Below are positions 20,063 through 31,689 of a stretch of 64,000 bases of DNA, one piece after another. The translations under genes and the position numbers were made by a program. The DNA lies in contig NC_073308.1 in the NCBI RefSeq assembly GCF_027595985.1, forward strand, positions 13,980,511-14,044,510. Direction: 5' to 3'. This stretch comes from Sorex araneus. Taxonomy: Eukaryota > Chordata > Mammalia > Eulipotyphla > Soricidae. Positions within the stretch are counted from its first letter, which is position 1. Every line of letters begins with the position of its first letter. The notes below the pieces were generated by a model, which did no database searches, was not told the origin of the DNA, and was given only the letters and a program-made list of their open reading frames with translations.

Positions 20063-23000
20063 AGCCCAGGACATCCCTGAGGAGCCGCTGGTGGGATGCA
20101 GCTATTCTACCTGCCAGGACACGGGCCCAGAGCTGCACACTTGCAACGACACCCAGTGTCTGGCACAGGTGAGCAGGTGACAGGGGCTCCCACATTCAGG
20201 GTCTGAGATGGGGAGGTGGGTGCAGAGCCCAGTTCCCAGCCCAAGACACCTGAGACTCTTCCATGGTGTCCCCTCGGGGTGTCCACGGCCCATCTCAGAG
20301 TGATCCAGTCCCCAATGCTCCTCTGGCACAGGGTCAGCTGAAAGTCCATCCCCACCCGCTTCAGAACAAGGAGCTGACCCAGAGGGCCACGCCCATGTTC
20401 CCCTCGGTCAGTGTGTGTCTATACTGCTGCTTTCTGACCTTGTCCTCATGGCCCAGGGACACGGGGCTCAGACAGCTCCCCTGTCTGGCTGACTCTCTGG
20501 CAGCAAGCAGCTCAGGTTGGGGGTTAGAGAGAGAAGGAGTGGAGGGCTGTGGTGTCCGTTTCCCTGAAACTGCCATCCCTGGGACGCATCCCCGGGAAAT
20601 GGGGCCCAGAGTAAGGAGCTGTGTTGGCTGGGTCCCTACACTCGATCAGGACACGTGGGGACAGGACTCAGCCCGCAGCACTGGGAGACCTCAGCTGGTG
20701 TCAGCCCCTGAGGATCTCAGCAGCACTGCAGGGCTTTCCTGTGGCTGCTAGCTGCAGTCTGGGTCTGAGGTTTCCCCAGCACAGGCCAAGGCAGGTGAGG
20801 CCCGGCCTCCTTCTGGCCAGGGACAGAGTCTGTGGGCTACTCCCAGGGCCATCTGAAGGAGAGATGCGGCAACACATGCGATCTGTCTCCACTAGGGGCA
20901 GCACTGGCAACTGGACAAAGGGGGGCCCCACAGGAGGGGTCTAGAGAGCAGGGAGCCTAGAACTAGGGAGGGATCTGCCAAAACCTCTGAAGCCCCCCAG
21001 TTGTGCTCCCCAGCCCCCTCCCAGGGGGCAGAATAAACTGAAGAGGAGGCAGGTCCTGAGAGCAGCTGCAGGAGCTTCTCTGCTGATGAGGAGGGACCTG
21101 CCCAGCTGCCCCCTGCTGTCCCTCTGCAGGGGGCGGGTTCCTGGAGATCCTCGGGGCCGTGCCTGTCCTCTGGCCTTTGAATGCTCCCAACTGACAACAG
21201 CAAACTTCATTGGTCAGAAGGGCAGTCCTCAGCCCGATTCCTCGTGCATGTGGGAGCTCCTGTTCCTGCCCCAAGGAGACGGTTTTCCCCCAGGTCTGAG
21301 CTCCAGACCCTCAGCACCTGCTCCATGGGGAACTCACTGACCATCTTGCACCCCCCACCCACCAGCAGGAGGAGCCTGTGTGCCCGAGCTCTCTGGATGA
21401 GGCCTGCACGATGCTGACCCTCGGCAAAGGAACTGTGGAGATGTTGGTCTCACTGGTGCCAGCTTCCCCAGGGCAGAAGTTCTCCTCTGTTACCACCATC
21501 CTTCCTACCGGCCTGGCCTTCCCCATTCCCGCGCGGATCCTGCAGCAGATGCTGCGCCGGTGAGAGTCGCCCGCCAGCCCCTGGGCCTCGCCTGCCTCCC
21601 CGCCTGGGGTGCTCAGAAGGAGCCAGGGTCTCTCTGGGCTTCTGCTGGTTCTTCTGAACACAGTGTGGAGAGAGTCACTCAAGGTTCTGGAGGAGGACAT
21701 GGGATGGGCCGTGACAGTGGGGGGCTGCTGCCTGGTCTCCTGGCCATGAGCTTCCTGTTCATTCTTGTTCCTGCCCACAGAATAGCAGCCGCAACACTCA
21801 GAGCCTGTGACTTGGGACTCCCAAAGTACATGCACAGGAATCCCCGTCCCAACTCCAAAACATTTCTGTCCACCCATGCCCTGTTCTTCCTCTCGGCATT
21901 GCTCTGGGCGATTAGACATCCCAGCACCCCGGGACAGGAGAAGGGTTTGGTGGTTTGGTCTTTCCATACGTCAAAGCAGCACCTGGTCGTGCAGCATTTC
22001 TCCACAACATTGTCACACGAGAACAGAGCGACTCCCTGGGACTCAGTGCTAGTCTGAGCTTCAGGATCCTGCCATGTGTCCAGAACATTCCATGGGCACT
22101 GTCCTGCTTCCTCTAGTTCTGGATGCCTCCTCCCGTACTTGGAGCAGATTCTCAACTACGAAGACACAATGAAGCAGTGAGTGGTCCAGGGTCCCCCATC
22201 CAGAGGGATCAGCTGGGGCTGTGTTGGGTGCTGTGTGTGGGCAGAAGCCGGGGCTCAGGCATCATTTCCCCAACACGGGAACCTCCCTGACAGGGTCCGT
22301 GCATCACAGAGAGCTGAAGAGGGGTCCCAGGGCTCAGGAAACAGAGCAGATTGGGCTGGGGTCTCCCTGAGTGGCCCACACTCCCTGCCCCACCGCCCTC
22401 GTCTGGCCTCCTCTCACCCCCTCCTGCTCAGCATTCCTGGGCCTGCAGCAGCAGATGGGCCCAGCAGGTGCTCTAGAATTCCGAGCAGCCCAGGACAGGC
22501 CCAGGTGGGGAAGGTCATTCTCACGACCTTGGGGGTTGGGAGAACCACTCACAGGTTCTCTGTTGGATCTTCTCAGTGACATGATGGCTCATCTGGGCTC
22601 CAGGTGAGGGGACCTTTTGTGGGAGCAGGGGAGGCGCATTCCAGGGTCCTGACTCTGCTCCCCACACTCTCCCCAGCGCCCTGAGTCCCATGTCGGGGTC
22701 CTGGCCTGAGGGCTGTACTGAGTGGCTGTGCTGTGTCCCCGTGCAATCGATGCTGGGCTGCATTCTGGTGCATTTCTCTGGCTCTGGCCTCCAAGTTCAT
22801 CTGAGGAAGGAACTTCTCCTGACCGCACTGATCAGGGCTCAGGGTAAAGGCCCTGCCCTCTGGGGTGGCCGGGCTCCTGCACGTCGTGGTCTGGGGATTG
22901 GGCTCTGCTGTTTCTGGTTGTGATTGGCAGGACCCTGAGGCGGGGCCCTTCTCTTCAGACATTGCTCCAGCCCCAGCAGTTGTCCCAGAACCACCTGAGG

Positions 23001-26000
23001 AGCTGGGCCTGCCTCCGCGGGATGCCCCAGACCCGGAGCCTGCTGAAGCCTCAGCTGTGGCCACAGCACCACAAGCAGAGCTGGAAGATGCCGGGCCTGG
23101 AGACATGAGTGGTGCCAGCTTGTGGACCAGCGAGGCAGCTGACGGCCCCGAGAGTTCCTGCCCTGGGAGGAGCCCTGGGAGGAGTGGGCCCTGGGAGGAG
23201 CCAAGGAACAAGCAGGTCTCCGTCAGCACGTTCCCTGCCCGGCTGGTGGCCGAGCAGCTGACACTCATGGATGCGGTGAGAGGCAGCGTCCGCCCACACC
23301 TGCCATCCACAGGCACCTCTGCAGGCAGCGGCCCTCCTGGCCCACACTCACCCTCTGTGCCGGTCCCTGAGCCCGCACTGTCCCGGGATGGCCGAGATGG
23401 CTCATGTCAGGAGAGGCACGGGGAAGGGGTGTGTGTCCGTGAGTTCAACAGAGAGTAGTGGGGGGTCTTTGTGGCATGGAGACTAGTGTCGGGGTTCCGA
23501 GTGTCTGCTATGGTCTGAGCAGCCTGGACTCCATGAGGCCCCTCAGGGCGGTTCCCTTTAAGGGGGATGCAGGAACCAGTTCCCAGCGCAGCTCCCACAG
23601 AGGAATGTGCCTCTGAGGGGCACAGAGAGAGGAGCTGGGGAGGGCCCTGAGACTGTTAGGGTCCCAGGAGCAGACAGAGGGGCCCTGTGCCTGCACCCCG
23701 CATCAGTCTGGGTTCCGGGGTCCTGAGCCCCTCATTGCCCAGCACAGCCCGCAGGCCACACTGGGACTGACCGTGTCTGTGTCCTGTCTCCCTGGGGTGG
23801 CCGTGGCTGAGCCTGTCCCTCTCCCCAGAATCTGTTCCTAGAGCTTGTGACCTACCATTGCCGGGGGGCCCTCTGGTCTAAGAGGAACAAGCCGGGCTAC
23901 GGACGCGTGTGCCCCACTGTGCGGGCCATCGAGAGCCAGTACATCACTGTGGCCTCCTGTGTCCTCACCACCTGCCTCGGGGACCTGAGCCTGCCCGAGG
24001 GGGCACTGATGCTAGAGTACTGGATCCTGGTGGCCCGGGTATGTTGCGGGTGGGGGTTCCTGTGGAGTTGTGGGCACTGGATCCTGGGGGCACAAGTATG
24101 TTGGGGGGGGGTCCCTGTGGAGTTGGGGCTGCCTGTTCTCCTGTGAAGCTCAGGAGGGAAGACGGTCTCCTGTTCTGAGGACCGCGGGGGTTTCCTGCAG
24201 GGACTGTGTCCTGAGGCCGTCCCGGTGGGGCCCATCGTCCTGCCTGCTCCTTCCTTGAGCCATGCACACGCTTTCCCGGGTTTTCCTTGGGGATCTCTGT
24301 GTCCCCCGTGGACCCCAGACTCTCAGTGTCCCCAATATGGGCTTTGTACCGAGGCCTGCAGGGAGCTCTGACTCCAGCTGCCCTGTCCCCTGCTCTTGCC
24401 TCCAGGAGTGCCAGCGCCTCCGCAACTGGGCATCCACCAATGCCATCATCTGTGCCCTGCAGTGCCCCGCCATCTGCCGACTCCGCCAGACCTGGGGCCA
24501 CGTGTCACGGTGGGTGCCCCCGGGGCTGCGGCCTCTGTTCTCCGTCTGCAGAGCCCCTCAGTGAGATGAGACCCCTGGGGACAGCAGCCCGGGGGCCCGG
24601 CCCTGGGCAGGGAGCGGGACTCGGGCTTCCTGCAGCTGAGCTCTGGTTCCGTTTCCAGTTTCCTTTAGTGTCTGGGGCGGGGAGAGCCAGAAACAGGATA
24701 TGTGGAGTTGGGCCCCCAGTGCTGAACTATCTGTGAACCCTCCCTGGGCACTGGGCCCTGTGTGGGTGCCGGGGTGGGTGCTCCGCCCCAGTGATGCTGG
24801 CCCCGGGGTACAGTGAGTGACTCTGGGCGCGGGGGTGGGTCATGGTACTTGGGCTCAGACCCAGACTCGGGCACACAGGGCATGTCCATCCCACTAGCTC
24901 AACCCGAATCACAGACATTCAGTCTGTTCCTGGTCACGGACCCCCGTGTCCAGGCCTCAGCCCTGCCCACACCGAGCTGTGCACGGCGGGATGGAGGGAC
25001 AGGGCCTTCAGTCGCCCCCTGCCGCCCTGAGCTCAGTGCTGCTGGAGCCCAGGACACCGCACAGGCAGCTGCTGGCCACTAGTGTCCCACCCGGGGTCCC
25101 AGGATGCAGGGACAGCTCCCTCAGGACAAATGTGCTCCCTCCCTAGGTGGAGCCGGTGGACACTGAGGGCCCTGTGCAGATGGGCCCAGCGACAGAAACG
25201 CTGCAAGCCCCCGCAGGTACTGTTCAGGCTGGAGGCCTGCATGGAGGAGGGGGGAGGTCGGGGCGGGTGCTGGACAGGTTTCTGTGACTTTCCAGTCTTC
25301 TCTGCATGGACACGGCAGGTGTGTGGGTTGGGTCCAGGCCTGTTGGGGGCTGTGGGGGCAGGAGGCCCTGGAGGCATCTGCATGGGGCTGCTGCTTTGGG
25401 TGGGAGCTGCAGGCTCAGCTGTCGCTGTTCTCCTCAGTCTGGGCCTGAGGGAGGAGAGTGGGGGTCGGGCGGGTGGGCACAGAGGCTCAGGGTCGGGTGC
25501 TCGTCCCCAGGAGGAGCAGCGTTGCAGCTTTACATCCTGGCGGAGGAACCTCGGGAGGCGCCAGGTGAGGGGCGTGTGCGGGGCCCAGGGACAAAGGGGT
25601 GGCCCCCACAGGGGTCTTCCCTCAGAAAGGAGGCCGGCCCCAGCCCTGTCTCCTGCTGACCCCGTCCTGACCCAGGGCGGAGTGGGCAGCTGCAGAGCTG
25701 GTGTATGGAGGGTGGGTGGGGGAGCCTGGGAGAGGGCTGGGACCCTTGGACCCACAGGACGGCTCTCAGCCATGTGGGGAGGAGGATATTGGGAGGCCCT
25801 GGAGGGGCTCCTGCTCACCTGGAGCCTGGCAGTGGGAGGCTGATGCTTGGGGCTGTCCTGGGGACCCCCAGAGCAGGGCCCCTTTCTAACGGCCCCTTCG
25901 GCACAGGGTGTGGTCCCCTTCCTGGGACCCTTCCTCCAGGAGCTGGAGAGTCTGGACAAAGAAATGGAGGATTTTGTGGTGAGTAAGCTAGGGGCTGGGT

Positions 26001-27190
26001 GGGCTGGAGTTGACACCCCCCTGCACCTCAGCCCTGGGCAGAGCTCCTGAGGGAAACTCCCCGGGCTCTGGGCCTGACACCTGAGGCAGGAGCAGCACAG
26101 GGCGCCCAGGTCTCGTCACCCAGTTCCCAGGGATCAGCAGAGCCCCTGGTGCAGTACCACCTGAGGTCGGGGGCATCCCCAACCTCTCCCTCAGCAAGAG
26201 GCGTGGGGCAGAGGGACCTCAGCATCCACCTCAGGGACAAGGTCCTTGTCCCCGCAGTGACACCCCAGTGTGTCACAGGGCGGTGGGCCTGAGTCCCTGA
26301 CACCCAGCCCTGTCCTTTGAGCTCAGAGCCTGGCACAGGGTCCCCCAGAGGCCCTTTCTCATGTACTTGGCTGTTTGCTTCCAGGGGGAGGTGATCAACA
26401 AGGAGAAATTCGAAAAGGTGAGCAGTGGGACTCTGCAGGGGAACAGAGGAGGGGACCGGACTTCCCTGTCCCCTGGTCCCCTCTCAGATCCTCCTTGTCT
26501 CTGTCCCTCTGGCCTGAACTCAGAGTAGGAGAATGAAGCAATGGAAACCCATACATGAGCATGGGGGACAGAGATCCATCAAGGGGAACTTCCTGGTGGA
26601 AGGGTGTTTTCTGTTTTCAGACAAGTGGAGAAGCTGACGGAGAGAGTGAAGGGGGGATCCCTGTGGAAATTTTCCTTCTAGTCCGCCCTTGGGCAGCCCT
26701 GGCCTGGTTGGTGCTGCAGCCCACTCAGGTCTTTCCCTTCCTTCCTTCGCAATGTCCCAGGAAAATAAGATCCTCCTGGAGATTGTTCTGCTCCAGGAGG
26801 CCGCGGAGAACTACCGCCTGCAGCCCCACGACCAGTTTCTCACCTGGTTTGAGGACCTGGAGCTGATCACGAAGGAGGAAAGGTGGGAGGGCCAGGCCTG
26901 GATTGGGGAGGGCCTGGGTTCAGTCCCGGGGACAGTCTGTGTTGTGTCCATGGACCCACAGCCCAGATTGATTTGCAGCCTGGGCCCTGCTGGTCTCCTG
27001 AGCCTGGGAGGGACTTGCTGGTGTAGCTTTGGTCACCAAGTGCTGCCTCTCTGTCCCCAGCTACGTCCTGTCCTTCCAGCGGGAGCCCCCGACTGAGGCG
27101 TTCTACCAACACCACCACCAGGAAGGAGCTTCAGAAGAAGCCACTGTCCACACTTACTCTGAAATCTCCTCCAGATCTGTTTATGTTTAA
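20063..27190 (+). CDS. RALGDS/RGL-like Ras-family guanine-nucleotide exchange factor (gene or recent pseudogene)
   Basis: RALGDS-family proteins activate Ral GTPases through a REM plus CDC25 (RasGEF) module. Exons read from AG/GT sites: 21369-21559 (REM start, LGKGTVEMLVSLVPAS), 22117-22176 (SGCLLPYLEQIL), 22555-22603, 22747-22843 (SMLGCILVHFSGSGL), 22959-23275 (Pro/Glu-rich linker ending LVAEQLTLMDA), 23829-24038 (CDC25: TVRAIESQYITVASCVLTTC), 24406-24509 (ECQRLRNWASTNAIICALQ), 25147-25216, 25511-25564, 25907-25978 (VVPFLGPFLQELESLD), 26385-26417, 26761-26882, 27061-27190 (stop TAA). Phases agree from 22747 to the end, about 500 residues in all. A possible first exon is 20063-20168 (AQDIPEEPLVGCSYS). 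Problems: the third exon has a TGA in the phase-consistent frame, and the fourth has GTGCAA where an acceptor AG is expected. There is no Ras-association domain, as in RGL4-type members. Confidence 0.68.
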
Positions 27191-28006
27191 ACAATCTCAA
27201 CCATCATATTTGTTATTAACATTGAATCAGTTTAGTATTAAGACAATTGACTGAAAGAATGTGTCATATTGCAATTTTCTAGTGACACAAGGTCCCTCCC
27301 TGGCCTTCCCAACACATTCGGCACCCACACCAGCAGCAGCCGTCTCATCATCACAGGGCAGTGGATGTGCAGATACTATTCAGAAACTTCCTTCATCTCC
27401 TTGGTTTCTGAAACTTCCTTTCTGCACAGGAATCTTAGGTGGACACCACTGTCAGGAAGGCTCTGCTTCCTCCTTTGTCTATTTTCCTGCACACGGGGGC
27501 TGTTCTCACTGCTGGGGAAGCTCTTGCACTTGTTTGGGGGTATCTGTGGGATATCTTCTGGTATATTCTCAAGTGGGGCAGATGAAATCTCTGCAGCATC
27601 GTTATCTGGTGAAGGTTTTCAGCAGGAAAGAAATGGCTTCCCTGGCCCCCAGCCCCTTTGGGTGAAGATGAGCTGCTGTTCCCTGTTTCTGTCCTCCTGC
27701 TAGGCACTAAGTGAAGAGGGTACTGTTGTTCCAGAGAAGGCGCCAAGTCGTGTTCAGTTCCCCACCCCACCCAGCAAACTGCCACCCTTCCTGGGTGATC
27801 CAGAGTCTGGTGTCATAGATGAGGGCCCACAGATGACTCATGACCCTCCATACTTACCTTCCTTCCAGGACCAAGGTCAAATCAGGGGGGTGACCAGAGT
27901 GAGGGTTTGGGTGGGGATGGTGGGGTAGGCAGCAGGGCAGAAGAGAGGCCACGAGATTGGGAAAACAAGAGTAACCTCAAGCTCTCAAGGTCAGAAGGAG
28001 GAACCA
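27191..28006. other. 3' flank of the RasGEF gene, unassigned
   Basis: Probably 3' UTR and flank at first: AATC- and AT-rich just after the stop. No clear AATAAA polyadenylation signal was seen close by. Open frames on both strands at 27261-27785 have no family resemblance. Confidence 0.4.
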
Positions 28007-28178
28007 GATTGATAGTTCAAAGACTGGGTGCTTGCCTTGCATGTGGCCGACCAGGGTCAATCCCCGGCATCTTCTATGGTCCTTCAAATACTGCCAGGAG
28101 GAATCCCCGAGTACAAAGACAGAAGTAACTCCTGAGCACTGCTGAGTGTGACCCAATAAGCAAACAAACAAACAAACC
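28007..28178 (+). mobile_element. SOR-type SINE, diverged
   Basis: GCTTGCCTTGCATGTGGCCG, GGTCAATCCCCGGCATC, GAGTGTGACCCAATAAGC, (AAAC)n tail. Confidence 0.8.
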
Positions 28179-28980
28179 AATCCAGGTCAGCAGAATAAAG
28201 AGGTCAAGAGCAAAGGCACCCAGGAGAGCTGAGGCTCCCTCATGGCTGGGGGGTGCTTCTTCCTCAGCACAGGGGGCCTTACCTCCAGGGCACACAGGTC
28301 ATTAGAAATGTGGGATTCAGTTCTTGCCTGCAAAGAGAATGGTCTAGTTGAGAGAGGAAACTTCCCCAAGTTTCCCCTGTCCCAGGAAATCAGGAGAGGG
28401 GCTGCATTGCCTTTTGACACAGGGACCCTGAAGGAAGAGACCAGGACTGGTTGGGAAGCACCTTCCTGCCCCCTCCCAAGGGAGCATCCGGCAGCCAGAA
28501 TGTCCAGGAAGTGAACGTAGTGTAAAGAGGCCATCCAACAGCTGGCATGTGGCACATTGAGATCAAATCCATAAAAACAAAATTCAGGTTGCTGAAAATT
28601 CCATTCCACATACCAATGTGTCACAGCTCAGGTGTGTCTGACTCCTTATTCCTCTATATTTTAAGCTCTTTTGTATGCTAGTGACATAAGCTTAACTACA
28701 TTTCCAAAAGAAGGGGTAATTCTTGACTCAGGCAATTGGCAAGTACAAGGGGTGATGGTTTGGAGCACAATTTCATCTCTGTAGCAGAAAACTTAAAGTC
28801 TTAATAATGCATTTTTACCCCCTACTTAGGCAGACTATTTCCATAAGTAGAAATAAAGTAACTGAAGTTTCATAGTCAAATGATCAATCAAGTTCTGTAA
28901 GATAGACAATTTTTTTCTCTATAGTTTACTGCACCGCGGGGAGGGTACTGATTGTCCAATTCTTAGCTGTGTGCCCATTC
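28179..28980. other. Unassigned sequence
   Basis: No exon, RNA gene or repeat could be named. Confidence 0.4.
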
Positions 28981-29029
28981 ATTTTTTTAAAATAATTTTT
29001 TATTTAATTAAAGACTATAAAACAACACT

Positions 29030-29369
29030 CCTCCTGGAATGTGAATGTGAATGCGAATGCAGCATCATGATCTCTTATAGCCTAGTTCTCCCTCTCAGAG
29101 AACCTGGCAAGGTACCGAGAGCATCCTGCCATCGCGGCAGAGCCTGGCAAGCTCTCCATGGTGTATTCGATATGCCGATTACAGTAACAATGATGAGTCT
29201 CATTCCCCTTACTCTGAAAGAGCCTCCAATGCAGCTCCACTGGGAAGAATAAGTAAAGGGAGGCTGCTAAAATCTCAAGGCTAGGGCGAATGGAGATGTT
29301 ACGAGCACCTGCTAGAGAAAATCGGTGATCAACGGGATGACAGTGATACAGTGACAGTGACAGTGAATT
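29030..29369 (+). mobile_element. Short non-autonomous RTE-derived element
   Basis: The 3' part (GAGCCTCCAATGCAGC, then GGAGGCTGCTAAAATCTCA) matches the 5' leader of the RTE LINE at about 35185-35240. Its end (GGGATGACAGTGATACAG) matches the RTE 3' end at 39181-39199 (GGGATGACAAATGATACAAG). The tail is a CAGTGA-type repeat, not poly-A, as is usual for RTE-mobilised elements. It sits inside an older L1-like 3' end (28981-29640). A related copy is at 30388-30691. It has no coding capacity, and I saw no clear A/B box. Confidence 0.7.
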
Positions 29370-29640
29370 AAAAACCATGATTTACAAGGCTATTGATAGT
29401 TGAGTTTTAGGTATATACTATTTCAGTACAAACCCATCACCAGTGTCAACTTCCCATATTCCCTCTCCCCTGTCACCTTGACAGGCATAGTTGCAAAGTT
29501 CCAGTTGTTGCAGCTTAGATCTCCTGTTCTCAGTGTGGTTAAGTCTGTGTATTGGATATATGGCCATACCCCTCTCCCACATCACCAGTATCAGCAAATC
29601 CCTGACCCTTCAGCTGTTCATCCACTGGTTCTCTTTCTCT
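29370..29640 (-). mobile_element. Old L1-like 3'-end remnant
   Basis: AACCATGATTTACAAGGC and AGTACAAACCCATCACCAGTG resemble the 3' end of old mammalian L1 (L1M-type), interrupted by the RTE-derived element. The left part is the T/A-rich 28981-29029. Confidence 0.5.
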
Positions 29641-29877
29641 TCCTTTTCCCTTGATTTCTTTCCTTCTCTGTCTTTCTCTTTAAACTCTGGGTCAAAGCTG
29701 ATCTAGGCACCCCCGCTCTTTACTATGATTCATGTGCCCATTCTTCAACCAACCAGCATGACCAGGAAGTTGAAGCTCTTTGATTATCCAAATCTCTATT
29801 ATTTCTCTTTAAGACTATGGGCAGTGTCATAATGAATATCTGACAGGATTAATTCACCCAGAAAAAAGTGCCTCTCT

Positions 29878-31367
29878 ACATTCAAAAGAACAAAAGCAAC
29901 CAGTGTTGGTGTGGATGTGGGGAAAAAGGGACGCTCCTTCACTGTTGGTGGGAATGCCCACTATTCCAGCCTTTCTGGAAAACAATTTGGACAGTCCTTC
30001 AAAAACTAGAAATTGAGCTTCCATATGACCCCGCAATACCACTTCTGGGAATATATCCTGTGTAATCCCATCAACAGCCAACATCCAGAGAGAGACTTAA
30101 AAGCAAGCTCTCAGAAGAGAGTGATGCAGAGAGTCTCTTGCCCACATGCCTGGCTGTCTTCCCTGGGGCCCCTTGGAGGGGATGGGCTCCAGCTTCCCTC
30201 CCCACCCCGAGCAGAGTTCCCAGCAGCTAAAGACCACCAGAACCTAGCTACAGCCATGCTTGAGGCCCCTCTCCACATGTTCGGACAGGCCTCATGCATG
30301 AAAGTACTGGCAGAGGAACCCAGGTATGTGTAATCCCATCAACGGCCAACATTCAGAGAGAGACTTAAAAGCAAGCTCTCAGAAGCGTTTGGCCGCTTTG
30401 CGGCCGCGCAATATCTTGTAGGCTACTTCTCCCTCTGGGAGAAACTGGTAAGCTTCTGAGAGTTTCCTGCCCACATGGGACAGCCTTGCAAGCTTCCCAT
30501 GGTGTATTCATATGCTAAATCCAGTAACAAGCTGGATCTCATTCCCCTGACCCTGAAAGAGCCCCCAGTGCGACATCGTTGAAAGGGCCGAGTTGAGATA
30601 GACTTCTAAGATCTCAGGGAAAGGACGAAATGAGAGGTTACTGAGCCCGCCCGAGAAATCAGTGATTAACGGGATTTTGTGATCGTGATTGTGACCTATA
30701 TGTTCATTGTAGCACTGTTCACAATAGCCAAAATCTGGAAGCAACCCAAGTGCCCCAAAACAGATGACTGGTTAAAGAAACTTTAGTACATCTACACAAT
30801 GGAATACTATGCAGCTGTTAGGAGAGATGAAGTCATGAAATTTGCTTATAAATAAATAGACATTGAGAGTATTGTGCTAAGTGAAATGAGTCAGAAAGAG
30901 AGAGACAGACATAGAAAAACTGCACTCATTTGTGGAGTATAGAATAACATCACATGAGGCTGACACCCAAGGACAGTAGTTACAAGGGCCAAGAGGATTG
31001 CTCCATAGCTGGAAGCCTGCTTCATGAGCGGAGGGGAGAAGGCAGATGGAATAGAGAAGGGATCACTAAGAAAATGATTGCTGGAGGAGTTAGTCGGGAT
31101 GGGAGATGTGTATCAAAAGTAGGTAATGGACCAAACATGATGACCTTTCAGTGTCTGTGTTGCAAGCCATAATTCCCAAAAGTAGAGAGAGGCTATGGGG
31201 AATATTGTCTGCCTTAGAGGCAGGGGGAGGGTGGGAAAGGGGGGTATACCGGGGATATTGGTGGTGGGGAATGTGCACTGGTGGAGGGATGGGTGTTTGA
31301 TCTTTGTGTGATTGTAACCCAAACATGAAAGCTTGTAACTATCTCATGGAGATTCAATAATTTTTTT
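29878..31367 (+). mobile_element. 5'-truncated L1 (ORF2 C-terminus and 3' UTR), interrupted
   Basis: Begins in ORF2 just before the Cys/His motif ([18 protein letters not shown]) and reads to [10 protein letters not shown] at 30060. It is broken by an inserted RTE-derived element (30061-30691), then resumes (ATTGTAGCACTGTTCACAATAGCC) into the 3' UTR and ends near AATAATTTTTTT. The 14-bp duplication AAAAGTGCCTCTCT lies at 29864-29877 and 31368-31381. Same L1 lineage as 1786 and 3215. Confidence 0.85.
30061..30691 (+). mobile_element. RTE-derived non-autonomous element with duplicated head
   Basis: Splits L1 ORF2. A segment of about 58 bp (GTGTAATCCCATCAAC to AAAGCAAGCTCTCAGAAG) occurs at 30061-30118 and again at 30327-30386 with few differences, separated by about 208 bp. 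The second unit continues with GAGAAACTGGTAAGCTTCTG, GAGCCCCCAGTGCGACATCG and AACGGGATTTTGTGATCG, collinear with the element at 29030 and with the RTE leader at 35185. It may be a dimeric element or two successive insertions. Confidence 0.65.
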
Positions 31368-31381
31368 AAAAGTGCCTCTCT

Positions 31382-31639
31382 CCCCCAGGAGAGGAAAGAA
31401 GCACACACAGACTATCAAAATTAATGCCCACCATGACCTCAAGATGGCTTCCACACTGTTTTCTCAGTAGTCTTTTTAAGTTATCTCTTAACTCCTAACT
31501 CAGATAAAATTTCTGTAGATATTTGGAGGAATCTAGTTTTACGCTTTCATAGGCACCCTCTGTTTTCTTTTCTATGTTCTTTTGCTCCAATCATATCTAA
31601 ATCACTCTGGAATTCTTCCCACGGTCTAAACAGACATTC
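31382..31639. other. Unassigned sequence before the ERV
   Basis: May be a decayed gag-proximal part of the ERV that follows, but no frame is readable. No 5' LTR matching the 3' LTR at 39361 was seen. Confidence 0.3.
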
Positions 31640-31689
31640 CATGACCTCTGCAAAACGTACTATGTTATTCACAAAAATCTTTCAGGAAG

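Noticed and set aside
20063-27190. Full-length RALGDS orthologue
   Set aside because: The gene ends soon after the CDC25 domain with no Ras-association domain, and the sequence is diverged. It is better called a RALGDS/RGL-like paralogue.
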